A stretch of 64,000 nt of DNA from Aromatoleum toluvorans (GCF_012910905.1 NZ_WTVN01000002.1:1-64000), one strand, 5' to 3'. Shown: positions 17,683 to 26,587, counted from the first letter of the stretch. The notes: generated by a model not told the origin, from the sequence alone. A program made the numbers and translations.

Positions 17683-18456
17683 TCAGCGCCGCGCTGCGCG
17701 CAGTGCGAAGAAGGCGTCGATCGCGGCGACGAACTCCGGGCGGCCGGCACAATCGAGGAAGGCCTCGTACTCGGCATCGAGCTGTGCGGCGAGGGCGCGC
17801 CCCGAAGACGCACGCATCAGGCGCTTGAGGTGCGCGAGCACGTGCGGTTCGCGACTGGCGAGGCGCCGGGCGGCCGCCAGCGTCTCCTCGGCCAGGGCGT
17901 GGGCGGGAAGGACGCGGTTGACCAGCCCCAGCCGCAGCGCCTCCGCGGCATCGAAGGTGTCGCCCAGCAGCGCGATTTCCAGCGCCTTGCGCATCCCGAC
18001 CACGCGCGGCAGGGCCCACGACATGCCGCCGTCGCAACTGGTGCCGATGTCCGCATAGGCGAACGTGAAGCGCGTCCCCTCCGCGGCGAAGGCGAGGTCC
18101 GCCGCCAGCATCAGGCTCATCCCCGCCCCGGCCGCCGCGCCGTGCACGCTGGCGAGCACGGGCTTGGGCATCTCGGCGATGAGGCGCACGGCCTCGTGCA
18201 CGGGCGGGATCAGCTCATGCACGGCCTCGGTCGGCCGCGCCCGCAGGGTCTGCAGATCGCCGCCGGCCATGAAGGCCTTGCCGTTGCCAGCGAAGACGAC
18301 GACCCGTACTTCGGCATCCTCGGCGAGTGCACGGCAGGTCGCCGCCAGCGCGCGCGCCAGCTCGCCGTCCAGCGCATTCAGGACGTCGGGGCGATCGAAA
18401 CGCACCTGGGCGACGTGGTCGGCGACTTCGACGGTCAGGGGTGAACTCATGCTCAT
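17683..18456 (-). CDS. Enoyl-CoA hydratase/isomerase family protein
   Basis: The 257-residue protein has standard crotonase length, with oxyanion-hole motifs KAFMAGGDLQTL and VHGAAAGAGMSLML. At the catalytic region it has YADIGTSCDGGMSWALPRVVG, where the hydratase Glu144/Glu164 pair is replaced by Asp/Gly-type residues, as in isomerase or PaaG-like members. An isomerase or hydrolase role is therefore as likely as hydration. It sits between the ferredoxin gene and the second crotonase gene in the same operon. Confidence 0.88.
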   Translation of the reverse strand: MSMSSPLTVEVADHVAQVRFDRPDVLNALDGELARALAATCRALAEDAEVRVVVFAGNGKAFMAGGDLQTLRARPTEAVHELIPPVHEAVRLIAEMPKPVLASVHGAAAGAGMSLMLAADLAFAAEGTRFTFAYADIGTSCDGGMSWALPRVVGMRKALEIALLGDTFDAAEALRLGLVNRVLPAHALAEETLAAARRLASREPHVLAHLKRLMRASSGRALAAQLDAEYEAFLDCAGRPEFVAAIDAFFALRAARR

Positions 18457-18493
18457 GGTTCCTGCGGTTTCAACGACGTGGTGAGCGAGGTGC

Positions 18494-18817
18494 TCACTGG
18501 GTTTCGGGGACGTGCAGCGTCAGGCGGCCGTCGAGCTCCGGGGTCACGGCGATCTGGCAGCTGAGACGGCTGTTGGGGCGGCGTTCGGCCGCGACGGCAT
18601 CGAGCAGCTCGTCCTCGAGCGTGCCGCGCTCGGGCAGCAGCCCCTCGCAGCTCGGATCGACGTACACATGGCAGGTCGCGCACGCGCAGGAGCCGCCGCA
18701 TTCGGCGACGATTCCGGAGATGCCGCTCTGCACGGCACCGCTCATCGCGCTGGCGCCCTTCAACACATTCACTTCGCGGCGCTCGCCGTCGGGCAGAACA
18801 AAGGTCACGCTAGGCAT
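18494..18817 (-). CDS. 2Fe-2S ferredoxin, adrenodoxin/putidaredoxin type
   Basis: The 107-residue ferredoxin has the vertebrate-type cluster motif Cys40-x5-Cys46-x2-Cys49 (ECGGSCACATCH) and the fourth ligand in RLSCQI near residue 86. It carries single electrons from a reductase to an oxygenase in the cytoplasm. It is the only ferredoxin in the island, so it is the likely electron donor to both Rieske oxygenases (24543, 36311), with the reductase at 40975. It lies inside the minus-strand dehydrogenase/crotonase operon, not beside either partner. Confidence 0.93.
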   Translation of the reverse strand: MPSVTFVLPDGERREVNVLKGASAMSGAVQSGISGIVAECGGSCACATCHVYVDPSCEGLLPERGTLEDELLDAVAAERRPNSRLSCQIAVTPELDGRLTLHVPETQ

Positions 18818-18887
18818 TTCAGATACTCCGGGAACGCCGGCCCCGCAGCACGGGGCAGGCAATTCCAATGTTGATGAAGAATCGGCA

Positions 18888-19703
18888 TCAGTCCAGCTTC
18901 GGCATCGTGCCGAGGAAGCCGCCGGGCCGGCTGTGGAACAGCGCGGACGCCGAGGAACCTGCCGCCGATACGCCCGAGTCGATGACCAGGGTATGGGCAT
19001 TGACGTGGCGCGCCTCGTCGCTGGCGAGATACAGCAGGGTCTCGGCGACCTCGATCGGGAACGCGGGACTGCCGAGCGGCGAACCGCGTCGCGCGCCTTC
19101 CATGGCACCGTCGCGGTCGCCATACACCTGCTCGACCAACGGCGTGACGACCAGTCCCGGCGCCACCGCGTTCACGCGGATCCCGTACTGCGCGAGTTCG
19201 GAGGCGGCACCGCGCGTCAGGGCGATGACGCCCGCCTTGGCCACGCTGTAGACCTGCGGCCCTACTCCGCCGACCACGCCGGCGAGGCTGGACAGGGACA
19301 GGATGACTCCGTCGCGCTGCTCGCGCATCTGCCGCCCCGCATGCTTGATGCCGTAGAACACGCTGTCCAGCAGCACGGAATGGGTGCGGTGCCAGTCTTC
19401 CGCCGAGGTTTCGAGAATGGAGCCGACGACGCCGATCATGCCGGCGTTGTTGACCATGCAGTCGAGCCGGCCGTGCAGGCTCACCGCATGGGCCACGGCC
19501 GCCGCGACCTGCGCTTCGACACTGACGTCGGCAGCGACGAAGCCCGCGCCGAGTTCGGCCGCCAGGCGCTCGCCTGCGGCCGCGTTGATATCCGATAGCA
19601 CGACCGCGGCCCCTTCGACCGCGAACAGGCGCGCCGTCTCGGCGCCGATGCCGCTCGCCGCACCCGTGATGAGTACCACTTTGCCTTTCAGGCGTTCGCT
19701 CAT
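18888..19703 (-). CDS. Short-chain dehydrogenase/reductase (tandem copy 1)
   Basis: The 271-residue NAD(P)-dependent SDR shows TGAASGIG (cofactor), NNAG, a catalytic Ser in SLSSLAGVVGG and YxxxK as YSVAK. The stretch after residue 240 (SSASALFHSRPGGFLG) is a C-terminal extension beyond the fold. It is strongly similar along its whole length to the next SDR (19731-20546), and both have 271 residues, so they arose by tandem duplication. It probably oxidises a hydroxyl on a ring or side-chain CoA intermediate. Asp after the second strand (LSDIN) suggests NAD preference. Confidence 0.9.
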   Translation of the reverse strand: MSERLKGKVVLITGAASGIGAETARLFAVEGAAVVLSDINAAAGERLAAELGAGFVAADVSVEAQVAAAVAHAVSLHGRLDCMVNNAGMIGVVGSILETSAEDWHRTHSVLLDSVFYGIKHAGRQMREQRDGVILSLSSLAGVVGGVGPQVYSVAKAGVIALTRGAASELAQYGIRVNAVAPGLVVTPLVEQVYGDRDGAMEGARRGSPLGSPAFPIEVAETLLYLASDEARHVNAHTLVIDSGVSAAGSSASALFHSRPGGFLGTMPKLD

Positions 19704-19730
19704 GATGAGGTTCTCCGATCCCTTGCCTGT

Positions 19731-20546
19731 TCAGGCATTGCCCGACGGGCCGATGAAGGTGCTGGGGCGGTCGCGCAGCACGCTCGCGCCGGACGCGAAG
19801 CCGCCCGCCGTGACGCCCGAATCGACCACCAGCGTGTGCGCCGTCACATGCGCCGCGGCATCGCTGGCGAGGTACAGCAGGCTCGCGGCGATCTCCTCGG
19901 GGAGGAGCGCCGAACCCAGCGGCGAGACCTGCTTCGCCCCTTCCATCGCCGCCTCGCGCCCGCCGCGGATCTGCTCGACCAGCGGGGTGACCGTCGTCCC
20001 GGGCGCCACGGCGTTCACGCGGATGCCGTATTGGGACAGTTCGGCCGCCGCCGAGCGCGTGAGGCCGATCACCCCGTGCTTGGCGGCGGTGTAGGCATGC
20101 GGCCCGAGGCCGCCCATCACGCCGGCGATGCTCGACACCGACAGGATCACGCCGCTGCGCTGCTCGCGCATCTGCCGCGCCGCATGCTTGATGCCGTAGA
20201 AAACGCTGTCGAGCAGCACAGCCTGGGTCGCACGCCACGCCTGTGCGGTGGTCTCCATCAGTGAACCGACGGCGCCGACGACGCCCGCGTTGTTGATCAT
20301 GCAGTCGAGGCGGCCGAGGAGCTCCACCGTGCGCGCCACGGCACGCGCGATCTGCTCTTCGCGCGTCACGTCGAGCACGACGAAGTGCCCGCCCAATTCA
20401 GCCGCGAGCGCCGTCCCCGCCGTCTCGTTGATGTCGGCCAGCACCACCCGGGCTCCTTCGGCGGCGAAGCGGCGCGCCGCCGCGGCACCGATGCCGCTCG
20501 CCGCCCCGGTCACCAGCGCGACCTTGTCCTGCAGACGTCCACTCAT
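19731..20546 (-). CDS. Short-chain dehydrogenase/reductase (tandem copy 2)
   Basis: The 271-residue SDR has TGAASGIG, NNAG, SVSSIAGVMGG and YTAAK as the catalytic Tyr-Lys. The Asp in LADIN favours NAD. It shares the rare sequence GIKHAxRQMREQR and the C-terminal extension (SGASVLRDRPSTFIGPSGNA) with copy 1. The ATG at 20546 lies 16 bp after the E2 gene stop. Divergence between the copies suggests two successive or stereo-distinct oxidations, as an inference. Confidence 0.9.
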   Translation of the reverse strand: MSGRLQDKVALVTGAASGIGAAAARRFAAEGARVVLADINETAGTALAAELGGHFVVLDVTREEQIARAVARTVELLGRLDCMINNAGVVGAVGSLMETTAQAWRATQAVLLDSVFYGIKHAARQMREQRSGVILSVSSIAGVMGGLGPHAYTAAKHGVIGLTRSAAAELSQYGIRVNAVAPGTTVTPLVEQIRGGREAAMEGAKQVSPLGSALLPEEIAASLLYLASDAAAHVTAHTLVVDSGVTAGGFASGASVLRDRPSTFIGPSGNA

Positions 20547-20562
20547 GTCGATCTCCAATAAC

Positions 20563-22260
20563 TCAGCCGAGGAGCGCGTAGGGGCGCTCGACCCACTTGC
20601 GCAATGCTGCGAGGAAGCTCGCACCGACGGCGCCGTCGATCGCGCGGTGATCGCAGGACAGCGTCACCGACATGCGCGAGCGGAATGCCACACCGCCATC
20701 CGAGGCCTCGCAGGCCTCGCGGCGAACGGTGCCGACCGCGAGGATGGCGCCCTGCGGCGGGTTGATCACCGCGTCGAACTGGCGCACGCCATACATGCCG
20801 AGGTTCGACACCGTGAAGGTGCCACCGGTGAGCTGTGCCTGGCTCAGCGTCCGGCTGCGCGCCCGCTCGGCGAGATCCGCGGTTTCCGCGGCGATCGCGA
20901 ACACCCCCTTGTCTTCCGCGTTGCGGATCACCGGCGTCACTAGCCCGCCCTCGATCGCCACCGCCACGCACAGGTGCACCCCGCTGAACTGCTTGATCCC
21001 GGCCTCGGTGAAATGCACGTTCGCCGCCGGCACGTCGCGCAGCGCCAACGCCACCGCCCGCATCACGAAGTCGTTGAGCGACAGCTTGCGCCGCCCTTCG
21101 CTCTGCTCGTTGACGGCCTGGCGCAGCGCGATCAGCGCATCGAGCTCGAGATCCACGGTGAGGTAGAAATGCGGGATCGTCTGCTTCGACTGCGTGAGGC
21201 TCGCGGCGATGGCCTTGCGCATCGGGGTGAGCCGGATCAGCTCGAAGTCCTCGACCGGCGCCGCGGCGACGTCCTGCGTCAGCGCGGCGCGGAAGGCCTC
21301 CTTCACGTCGCCTTTCTGGACGGTGTTGCGCGCGCCGGTTCCACGCAGGGTGGACAGGTCGATGCCGAGCTCCGCGGCCAGCTTGCGTGCAGCCGGGCCG
21401 GCGCGGACGTCCGACAGTGCGGCCGGCGTCGCGGGTTCATGCGATCCAAAATCCCCGACCGGCGTCTGCGTCGGAATCCTGCACACACGCTCGACATCCG
21501 CCACCGAAATCCGTCCGCGGCGACCGCTGCCCGCAAGGGCCGAGAGATCGACGCGGCTGCGATTCGCGAGTCGCCGCGCGATGGGGGACGCGTGAGCCCG
21601 CGCGTTGCGCTGCTCCAGTTCCGCATCGCTCGGAACGGGAATCGCCACGGCGCCCTCGTGCAGCCCCTGACGACCGGCCGCGACATCCTCGAGCGACACG
21701 CGGCCGTGGCGACCGCTTGCGGCGAGGGTCGTGAGGTCGATGCCGGCACGATCGGCCACCCGGCGCGCGACCGGACTCGCCTTCACCGTCGCATTGCGCG
21801 TGACGATGCGTTCGCGCTCCTCGCCGCTGAGCGGGACGGCGATCGGCGCCGGCGCGGCCTCGTGTTGCTCAACCGCCTCGCTCACGTCCGCAACGGGCGG
21901 CACCGGCGCTTCCTCCGCCTGCGCGACCGGTGCAGGAGCCACCGCCGTCGCGGGCGCCGCGCCCTGCCCGTTCTGCGCCAGATACGCGTCGATCTCGGCC
22001 TCGCCCACTTCAGAGTCGGCAGCGACGGCAAGCAGCCCGCCCACGGGCAGGGTGTCGCCCTCCTTCGCCACCAGTCGGCGAATGACGCCCGGCACGTCGC
22101 CCATGGCCTCCATCGTGTTGATGATCTTGGCCGTCTCGATGTCGACGAGCTCGCGGCCCTTCTCGACGCGGTCCCCGATGGCGACGTGCCATGCGGAGAT
22201 CGTCCCCTCGGTCATCTCCAGGCCCCACTGGGGCACGGTGATCGGATGAATCCTGCTCAT
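20563..22260 (-). CDS. 2-oxoacid dehydrogenase E2 with three E3-binding domains
   Basis: The 565-residue dihydrolipoamide acyltransferase has one lipoyl domain (1-80, lipoyl Lys45 in IETAKIINT). It then has three successive peripheral subunit-binding domains: about 160-193 (KASPVARRVADRAGIDL), 223-256 (HASPIARRLANRSRVDL) and 286-319 (RAGPAARKLAAELGIDL). The catalytic domain starts near 340, with active-site DHRAIDG (His538, Asp542). E2 normally has a single binding domain, so three is odd. It should transfer the acyl group made by E1alpha/E1beta to CoA. No E3 gene is present in the window. Confidence 0.93.
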   Translation of the reverse strand: MSRIHPITVPQWGLEMTEGTISAWHVAIGDRVEKGRELVDIETAKIINTMEAMGDVPGVIRRLVAKEGDTLPVGGLLAVAADSEVGEAEIDAYLAQNGQGAAPATAVAPAPVAQAEEAPVPPVADVSEAVEQHEAAPAPIAVPLSGEERERIVTRNATVKASPVARRVADRAGIDLTTLAASGRHGRVSLEDVAAGRQGLHEGAVAIPVPSDAELEQRNARAHASPIARRLANRSRVDLSALAGSGRRGRISVADVERVCRIPTQTPVGDFGSHEPATPAALSDVRAGPAARKLAAELGIDLSTLRGTGARNTVQKGDVKEAFRAALTQDVAAAPVEDFELIRLTPMRKAIAASLTQSKQTIPHFYLTVDLELDALIALRQAVNEQSEGRRKLSLNDFVMRAVALALRDVPAANVHFTEAGIKQFSGVHLCVAVAIEGGLVTPVIRNAEDKGVFAIAAETADLAERARSRTLSQAQLTGGTFTVSNLGMYGVRQFDAVINPPQGAILAVGTVRREACEASDGGVAFRSRMSVTLSCDHRAIDGAVGASFLAALRKWVERPYALLG

Positions 22261-22270
22261 GCCGGCCCCC

Positions 22271-23278
22271 TCAGTGCGCGATCACGGAGCGGATGGCCCG
22301 CTCGACGCGTGCGGCGTCGGGCAGGTACTCGCGCTCCAGTTCCGGCGCGAACGGTACCGGCGTGTGCGGCGGCGTGACCGTCGCGACCGGCGCACGCAGG
22401 CTCGCGAACGCCTCGCGCGCCGCCAGCGCGGCGACGTCGGCGGCGAAACCGCAGCGCGGCGGCGCCTCGTCGACGACGACGAGGCGCCCGGTCTCGCGCA
22501 CGCTTTCGAGGATCAGCTCCTCGTCGAGCGGCGAGGTCGTGCGCGGATCGATCAGGTCGCAGCGCACCCCTTCGGCCGCGAGCCTGTCGACCACGCCGGT
22601 CGCGAGCTTCACGAGCTGGCCCGTCGCCACGACGGTCGCGTGCTCGCCCTCGCGCACCAGCACCCCTTCACCAAAGGGAATCGTGTAATCGCCGTCGGGC
22701 ACTTCGCACGTGTCGTTGTAGAGCATCTTGTGCTCGAGGAAGATCACCGGGTCGTCGTCGCGGATCGCCTGCAGCAGCAGGCCCTTCGCGTCGTAGGCGT
22801 TCGAGGGCATCACGACCTTGATGCCGGGAATCGCGCTGAGCAGCGCGTGCATGCTCTGCGAATGCTGCGCAGCGGCGCTGCGCCCGGCCCCCACCGTCAT
22901 GCGCACGACCAGCGGCGCCTTGGCGCCGTTGAACATGTAGCGGAACTTGGCGGCCTGGTTGAGGATCTGGTCGAAGCACACACCGATGAAATCGCTGAAC
23001 ATGATTTCCGCGACCGGGCGCAGGCCCGCGAGCGCGGCGCCGTTGGCCGCGCCGATGATCGCCGACTCGCTGATCGGGGTGTCGATGACGCGGTGCTCGC
23101 CGAACTTCGGCAGCAGGCCCTTCGTGAGGCCGAACACCCCGCCGGCGGCGTCGCGCTGGCCGGACGTGCCGCCTGCGCCGCCGGACACGTCCTCGCCCAG
23201 CACGATGACGGACGGGTCGCGGGCCATTTCCAGGTGGAGCGCTTCGTTGATGGCTTCTCGCATTGACTTCTTAGGCAT
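22271..23278 (-). CDS. 2-oxoacid dehydrogenase E1 beta subunit
   Basis: The protein (335 residues from 23278) is an E1 beta of the acetoin/branched-chain type: SMREAINEALHLEMARDPSVIVLGEDV at the start, DTPISESAIIGAANGAALAGLRPVAEIMFSDF in the TPP-facing domain, and a transketolase C-terminal domain (LIDPRTTSPLDEELILESVRETGRLVVVDEA). A TTG start at 23296 overlapping the E1alpha stop is possible; I prefer the ATG at 23278 because the family similarity begins there. It completes the E1 heterotetramer with the neighbour upstream. Confidence 0.92.
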   Translation of the reverse strand: MPKKSMREAINEALHLEMARDPSVIVLGEDVSGGAGGTSGQRDAAGGVFGLTKGLLPKFGEHRVIDTPISESAIIGAANGAALAGLRPVAEIMFSDFIGVCFDQILNQAAKFRYMFNGAKAPLVVRMTVGAGRSAAAQHSQSMHALLSAIPGIKVVMPSNAYDAKGLLLQAIRDDDPVIFLEHKMLYNDTCEVPDGDYTIPFGEGVLVREGEHATVVATGQLVKLATGVVDRLAAEGVRCDLIDPRTTSPLDEELILESVRETGRLVVVDEAPPRCGFAADVAALAAREAFASLRAPVATVTPPHTPVPFAPELEREYLPDAARVERAIRSVIAH

Positions 23279-23292
23279 GGCAGCGGACCCGT

Positions 23293-24321
23293 TCAATAGT
23301 TGTCATAGACGTTGGTGAGGAGGTCTTCGGCGCGGGGGCGCGGCGCGTTGCGCGCCTCCTGCACCGCGCGCTCGATCAGCGCGCCGACTTCGCGGTCGAC
23401 CGCGTCGAGCTCGGCCGCCGTCAGGCCGCCATCGGCCTCCATGCGCGCCCGGAAATTCACCAGGCAGTCCTTCTCGGCGCGGTAGCGCTGCACCTCGTCC
23501 TTTGCGCGGTAGTTCTGCGGGTCGCCCTCGAAATGGCCGAAGTAGCGGATGGTTTCGCAGTAGATCGCGGTCGGGCCGCCGCCGTTGCGCGAGACCTCGA
23601 GGGCCTTGCCCATCGCCTCGTACACCGAGAAGAAGTCGAAGCCGTCGGCCTGCCACACCGGAATGCCGAAGCCCTCGATGCGCTTCACGATGTCCTCGCA
23701 GCCGATGCCGTAGGAGGCGCCGGTGTGCTCGCTGTAGCCGTTGTTCTCGAACACGAAGACCTTGGGCAGCTGCAGCACGACGGCCATGTTCATCGCCTCG
23801 AACACCGTGCCCTGGTTCGACGCGCCGTCGCCGGTGAAGGACGCCGCAATCCGCCCCTCGCCGCGCAGCTTGCACGCGATCGCCGCGCCCACGGCGATCG
23901 GCTGGCCGGCACCGACGATGCCGTTGGCGCCGAGCATACCCTTGCCGATGTCGGCGATGTGCATCGAGCCGCCCTTGCCGCCGTTGAGCCCGTCGCGCCG
24001 CCCGTGGATCTCCTTCATCATGCCGACGACATCGCAGCCCTTGGCGATGCAGTGTCCGTGGCCGCGGTGCGTGCTGATGATGTAGTCGGCATCGCTGAGG
24101 TGCTCGCATGCGCCGACCGCCACCGCCTCCTGGCCGCAATACAGGTGCGTGAAACCGGGAATCGCGCCGGCGGCGTTCTCGACATGCACGCGCTCCTCGA
24201 ATTCGCGGATGGTCTTCATCTGACGGTAAGCGCTCAACAGCTGCTCGCGGGTCAGCCCGTCGCCGTGACGCGCGGCCGAAGCGGCCTTCGGCGCAGTGAT
24301 CACATCTTGTTCGGCAGTCAT
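23293..24321 (-). CDS. 2-oxoacid dehydrogenase E1 alpha subunit
   Basis: The 342-residue TPP-dependent subunit has the binding motif GDGASNQG...FENN (Gly164 to Asn194), an N-terminal HLYCGQEAVAVGACEHL and the STHRGHGHCIAKG substrate-side loop. This pattern is closest to acetoin dehydrogenase-type and pyruvate E1 alpha chains. It decarboxylates a 2-oxoacid or cleaves an alpha-diketone and passes the acyl group to E2. It is the first gene of the 24.3-13.8 kb operon. Operator copy a lies 53 bp upstream and a terminator separates it from the Rieske gene before it. Confidence 0.93.
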   Translation of the reverse strand: MTAEQDVITAPKAASAARHGDGLTREQLLSAYRQMKTIREFEERVHVENAAGAIPGFTHLYCGQEAVAVGACEHLSDADYIISTHRGHGHCIAKGCDVVGMMKEIHGRRDGLNGGKGGSMHIADIGKGMLGANGIVGAGQPIAVGAAIACKLRGEGRIAASFTGDGASNQGTVFEAMNMAVVLQLPKVFVFENNGYSEHTGASYGIGCEDIVKRIEGFGIPVWQADGFDFFSVYEAMGKALEVSRNGGGPTAIYCETIRYFGHFEGDPQNYRAKDEVQRYRAEKDCLVNFRARMEADGGLTAAELDAVDREVGALIERAVQEARNAPRPRAEDLLTNVYDNY

Positions 24322-24373
24322 CTCTCTGTTTTTCCAGATTTGTGGGGTTGATTCCAGCGCATCCCGGCATTCT

Positions 24374-24395
24374 TAAAACCGTCTAGCCGGCTTGT
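24374..24395. promoter_or_regulatory. Shared operator, copy a (E1alpha operon)
   Basis: An imperfect palindrome, core AAAACCGTCTAGCCGGCTTG, lies 53 bp upstream of the E1alpha start. It matches five other sites in the window at the same register. Read on the minus strand it sits where the promoter of the long 24.3-13.8 kb operon must be. Confidence 0.75.
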
Positions 24396-24489
24396 TTTTA
24401 CATCAAATCGACGCGCGAGGCAAAGAATTTTTTATGCGGGGATAACGGGAAGCGGTGCGTCGTGCTTCCGGCGCCCGGCTGCGGCCGGG

Positions 24490-24526
24490 AAAAAGGGATG
24501 CCCGCGCCGCGTCGCGAGCGCGGGCA
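24490..24526 (-). terminator. Terminator of the TetR-Rieske operon
   Basis: On the minus strand a 9-bp stem (TGCCCGCGC at 24526-24518 with GCGCGGGCA at 24507-24499) is followed by CCCTTTTT. It lies just after the Rieske gene stop, so E1alpha must be transcribed from its own promoter. Confidence 0.8.
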
Positions 24527-24542
24527 CCCGGCGGAGAGCCGC

Positions 24543-25781
24543 TTACTTGCGCGCGGCGTCCAGCATCGCTTCGATGTTGCGATGGATGTTCTGCAGCGCG
24601 ATCTCGTTGGCGCCCAGCACCGGCTTGAAGTCGGCCGGCGCATAGCTCATGTTGCGCTGCCCGTCGCGCGACACGGAGTAGTCCTCGGTGCCCACGACCT
24701 TGTGGATGAAGTCGTGCATCTCCGTCCAGGGCTCCGTCTCCGGGATGTGCTGCATGTGACCGGGCTTGTAGGTCGTGATCAGCGTCGTCGCCTGATCCAC
24801 CGTCTCGCCCGGGAACAGGCGCGACATGCCGTAGAACTGCTTGCCGCCGGGGATGTTGTTGCAGTTGATGACGACGTTGGGGAAGATGTAATACAGGCCG
24901 CCGTAGTTCGTGTCCGGCCATTCGGCCTCGGGCTGGTCGGCGTAGTCCATGAACTCCGCGCGCGGCATCGCCATGCGATGGTTGGGGCCGTAGTTGTCGT
25001 AGGTCATGATGTTCGACAGGGCCAGCGCGCCGATCGTGCTCGGGTGCAGCGTCGCGAAGTGGTAGCCCTCGCCATAGGTGTCGAGCGCGTACTTCCAGTT
25101 GCTGTTCACGTCGATGCGCGTGGTCTTCATCGGCCGCGCCTTTTCCAGCTCGAGGTGCGCCAGCTCGCGCGCGAAATCCTTGCCGAGGTGTGCCTCGACA
25201 TCGATCGGCTCGCCGTTCGGCACCGCGCGCACGAAGATCAGGCCGTGCCATTCGGCCACCGGCACCGGGATCAGGTTGCGCTGCGCCATGTCGATGCCCT
25301 TGAAGCCTTCCGCGCCCGGCACGCCGACCGCCTTGCCGTCGAGATCGAAGGTCCAGCCATGGAACTTGCACGACATGCGGTTGCGGCGCTTGCACTCGGT
25401 GACGAGTTTGGCGGCGCGGTGCGTACACATGTTGAGGAAGGCGTTCACCTTGCCCGCCTTGTTGCGCACCAGCAGGATCGGCGGCCCCACCTCGTCGAAC
25501 AGGAAGGTGTCGCCGGGCTCCGGCAGGTCGCCGGTCAGCGCCGCGAGGACGGGGCGCTCGCGGAACAGCACGCGCTTTTCCTCTTCGAAGCGGACCGGAT
25601 CGGTATACACCGCGGTGGACACCGTCATCGGCGCCTCGGCGAGATCCGTGGTCCGCGCCTTGATGTGCGCGATCGTCCTGCGGCGAAGGTTGTTGTGCGA
25701 CTCGCGGCGCAGCACGGTCCATTCACTGCCCTCGCCAGCGTGCTGGCCACACCCTGCGGTAATCACGGCTTCTTCACTCAT
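24543..25781 (-). CDS. Rieske non-haem iron oxygenase, large subunit (first)
   Basis: The 412-residue oxygenase has Rieske ligands Cys119-x-His121 and Cys138-x2-His141 (CTH...CKFHGW) and a mononuclear iron motif Glu238-x2-His241-x4-His246 (YGEGYHFATLH). It should hydroxylate or dihydroxylate an organic substrate with O2 and electrons from the ferredoxin. No beta-subunit gene adjoins, so it is likely a homo-oligomer. The ATG at 25781 follows GAGGAGA. It is co-directional with the TetR gene 63 bp upstream and forms an operon with it. Confidence 0.92.
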   Translation of the reverse strand: MSEEAVITAGCGQHAGEGSEWTVLRRESHNNLRRRTIAHIKARTTDLAEAPMTVSTAVYTDPVRFEEEKRVLFRERPVLAALTGDLPEPGDTFLFDEVGPPILLVRNKAGKVNAFLNMCTHRAAKLVTECKRRNRMSCKFHGWTFDLDGKAVGVPGAEGFKGIDMAQRNLIPVPVAEWHGLIFVRAVPNGEPIDVEAHLGKDFARELAHLELEKARPMKTTRIDVNSNWKYALDTYGEGYHFATLHPSTIGALALSNIMTYDNYGPNHRMAMPRAEFMDYADQPEAEWPDTNYGGLYYIFPNVVINCNNIPGGKQFYGMSRLFPGETVDQATTLITTYKPGHMQHIPETEPWTEMHDFIHKVVGTEDYSVSRDGQRNMSYAPADFKPVLGANEIALQNIHRNIEAMLDAARK

Positions 25782-25844
25782 GACGCGTCTCCTCTCTTTT
25801 GTCGGTGCTGTGGTTGTCATTGCCTGCAAATACCGGAATCCCGG

Positions 25845-26531
25845 TCAATCCCGGCCCGCCGCCGGCAGGCGGGTGTCCCGGGTTGGAGCCTCGCCGCCGC
25901 GCAATGCGCGCAGCAGGTGCCGGAAAGTCGAAACGCTGTGCGCGAACTGGGCGCGACTGGGCGCGCGCAGCGAGCGGTAGCCTAGCGCGCCGACGAACAG
26001 CGAGATCAGCAGCGAACCGAGTTCGGCCGCATCGACCGTCGCCGGCAGCTCGCCCTTCGCCTTGGCGCGTTCGACCAGGCGGATCGCGACCTCGTCGCGG
26101 CGTTGTGCCGCGCGGGCGATGCCGCCGAAAAGCTGCGGATCGCGCACCGCCTCGAGCTGGGCCGTGAGCCCGAGCAGCTGCAGCACGCCATCGCCGCGAT
26201 ACATCGCGGGAACGCGCTCGAGCAGGCGCTCGAGCGCCTCATGCACCGAGTCGAGCGGGTCGAGCACTTCCGCGAAGACCGCAACCTCTTCGTCGTACAT
26301 GAGGCCCACGACTTCGGCGAACAGTGCATCCTTGGAGCGGAAATGGTTGTAGATGGCCGGGCCGGACATGTCGGCCGCGCCGGCGATCTCCGCCAGCGTC
26401 ACACCGTGAAACCCCTTGCGCGCGAACAAGTCGGCGGCGACTTCGAGAAGCTGCTCGCGGGTGGCCTGCCCCGACCTGCGGCCGACTCGCTTCCTGAGCG
26501 GAGCGATGATCATGTCCAATGTCTCTTCCAT
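25845..26531 (-). CDS. TetR-family regulator, probable controller of the island
   Basis: The 228-residue protein has a TetR helix-turn-helix at about residues 22-70 (ATREQLLEVAADLFARKGFHGVTLAEIAGAADMSGPAIYNHFRSKDALF). The C-terminal part is a TetR ligand domain. Operator copy b, lying in a TTGACA/TAGATT promoter, is 61 bp upstream of its start, which points to autorepression. It is co-transcribed with the first Rieske oxygenase. ATG 26531 is taken; Met7 (26513) is an alternative. Effector identity is unknown; a CoA ester of the substrate is a common choice in this type of regulator. Confidence 0.9.
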   Translation of the reverse strand: MEETLDMIIAPLRKRVGRRSGQATREQLLEVAADLFARKGFHGVTLAEIAGAADMSGPAIYNHFRSKDALFAEVVGLMYDEEVAVFAEVLDPLDSVHEALERLLERVPAMYRGDGVLQLLGLTAQLEAVRDPQLFGGIARAAQRRDEVAIRLVERAKAKGELPATVDAAELGSLLISLFVGALGYRSLRAPSRAQFAHSVSTFRHLLRALRGGEAPTRDTRLPAAGRD

Positions 26532-26587
26532 TCCGGCTCCACGCAGTGCATCGCATAAGCCCGGTTTATAATTAATTAATACTAATT

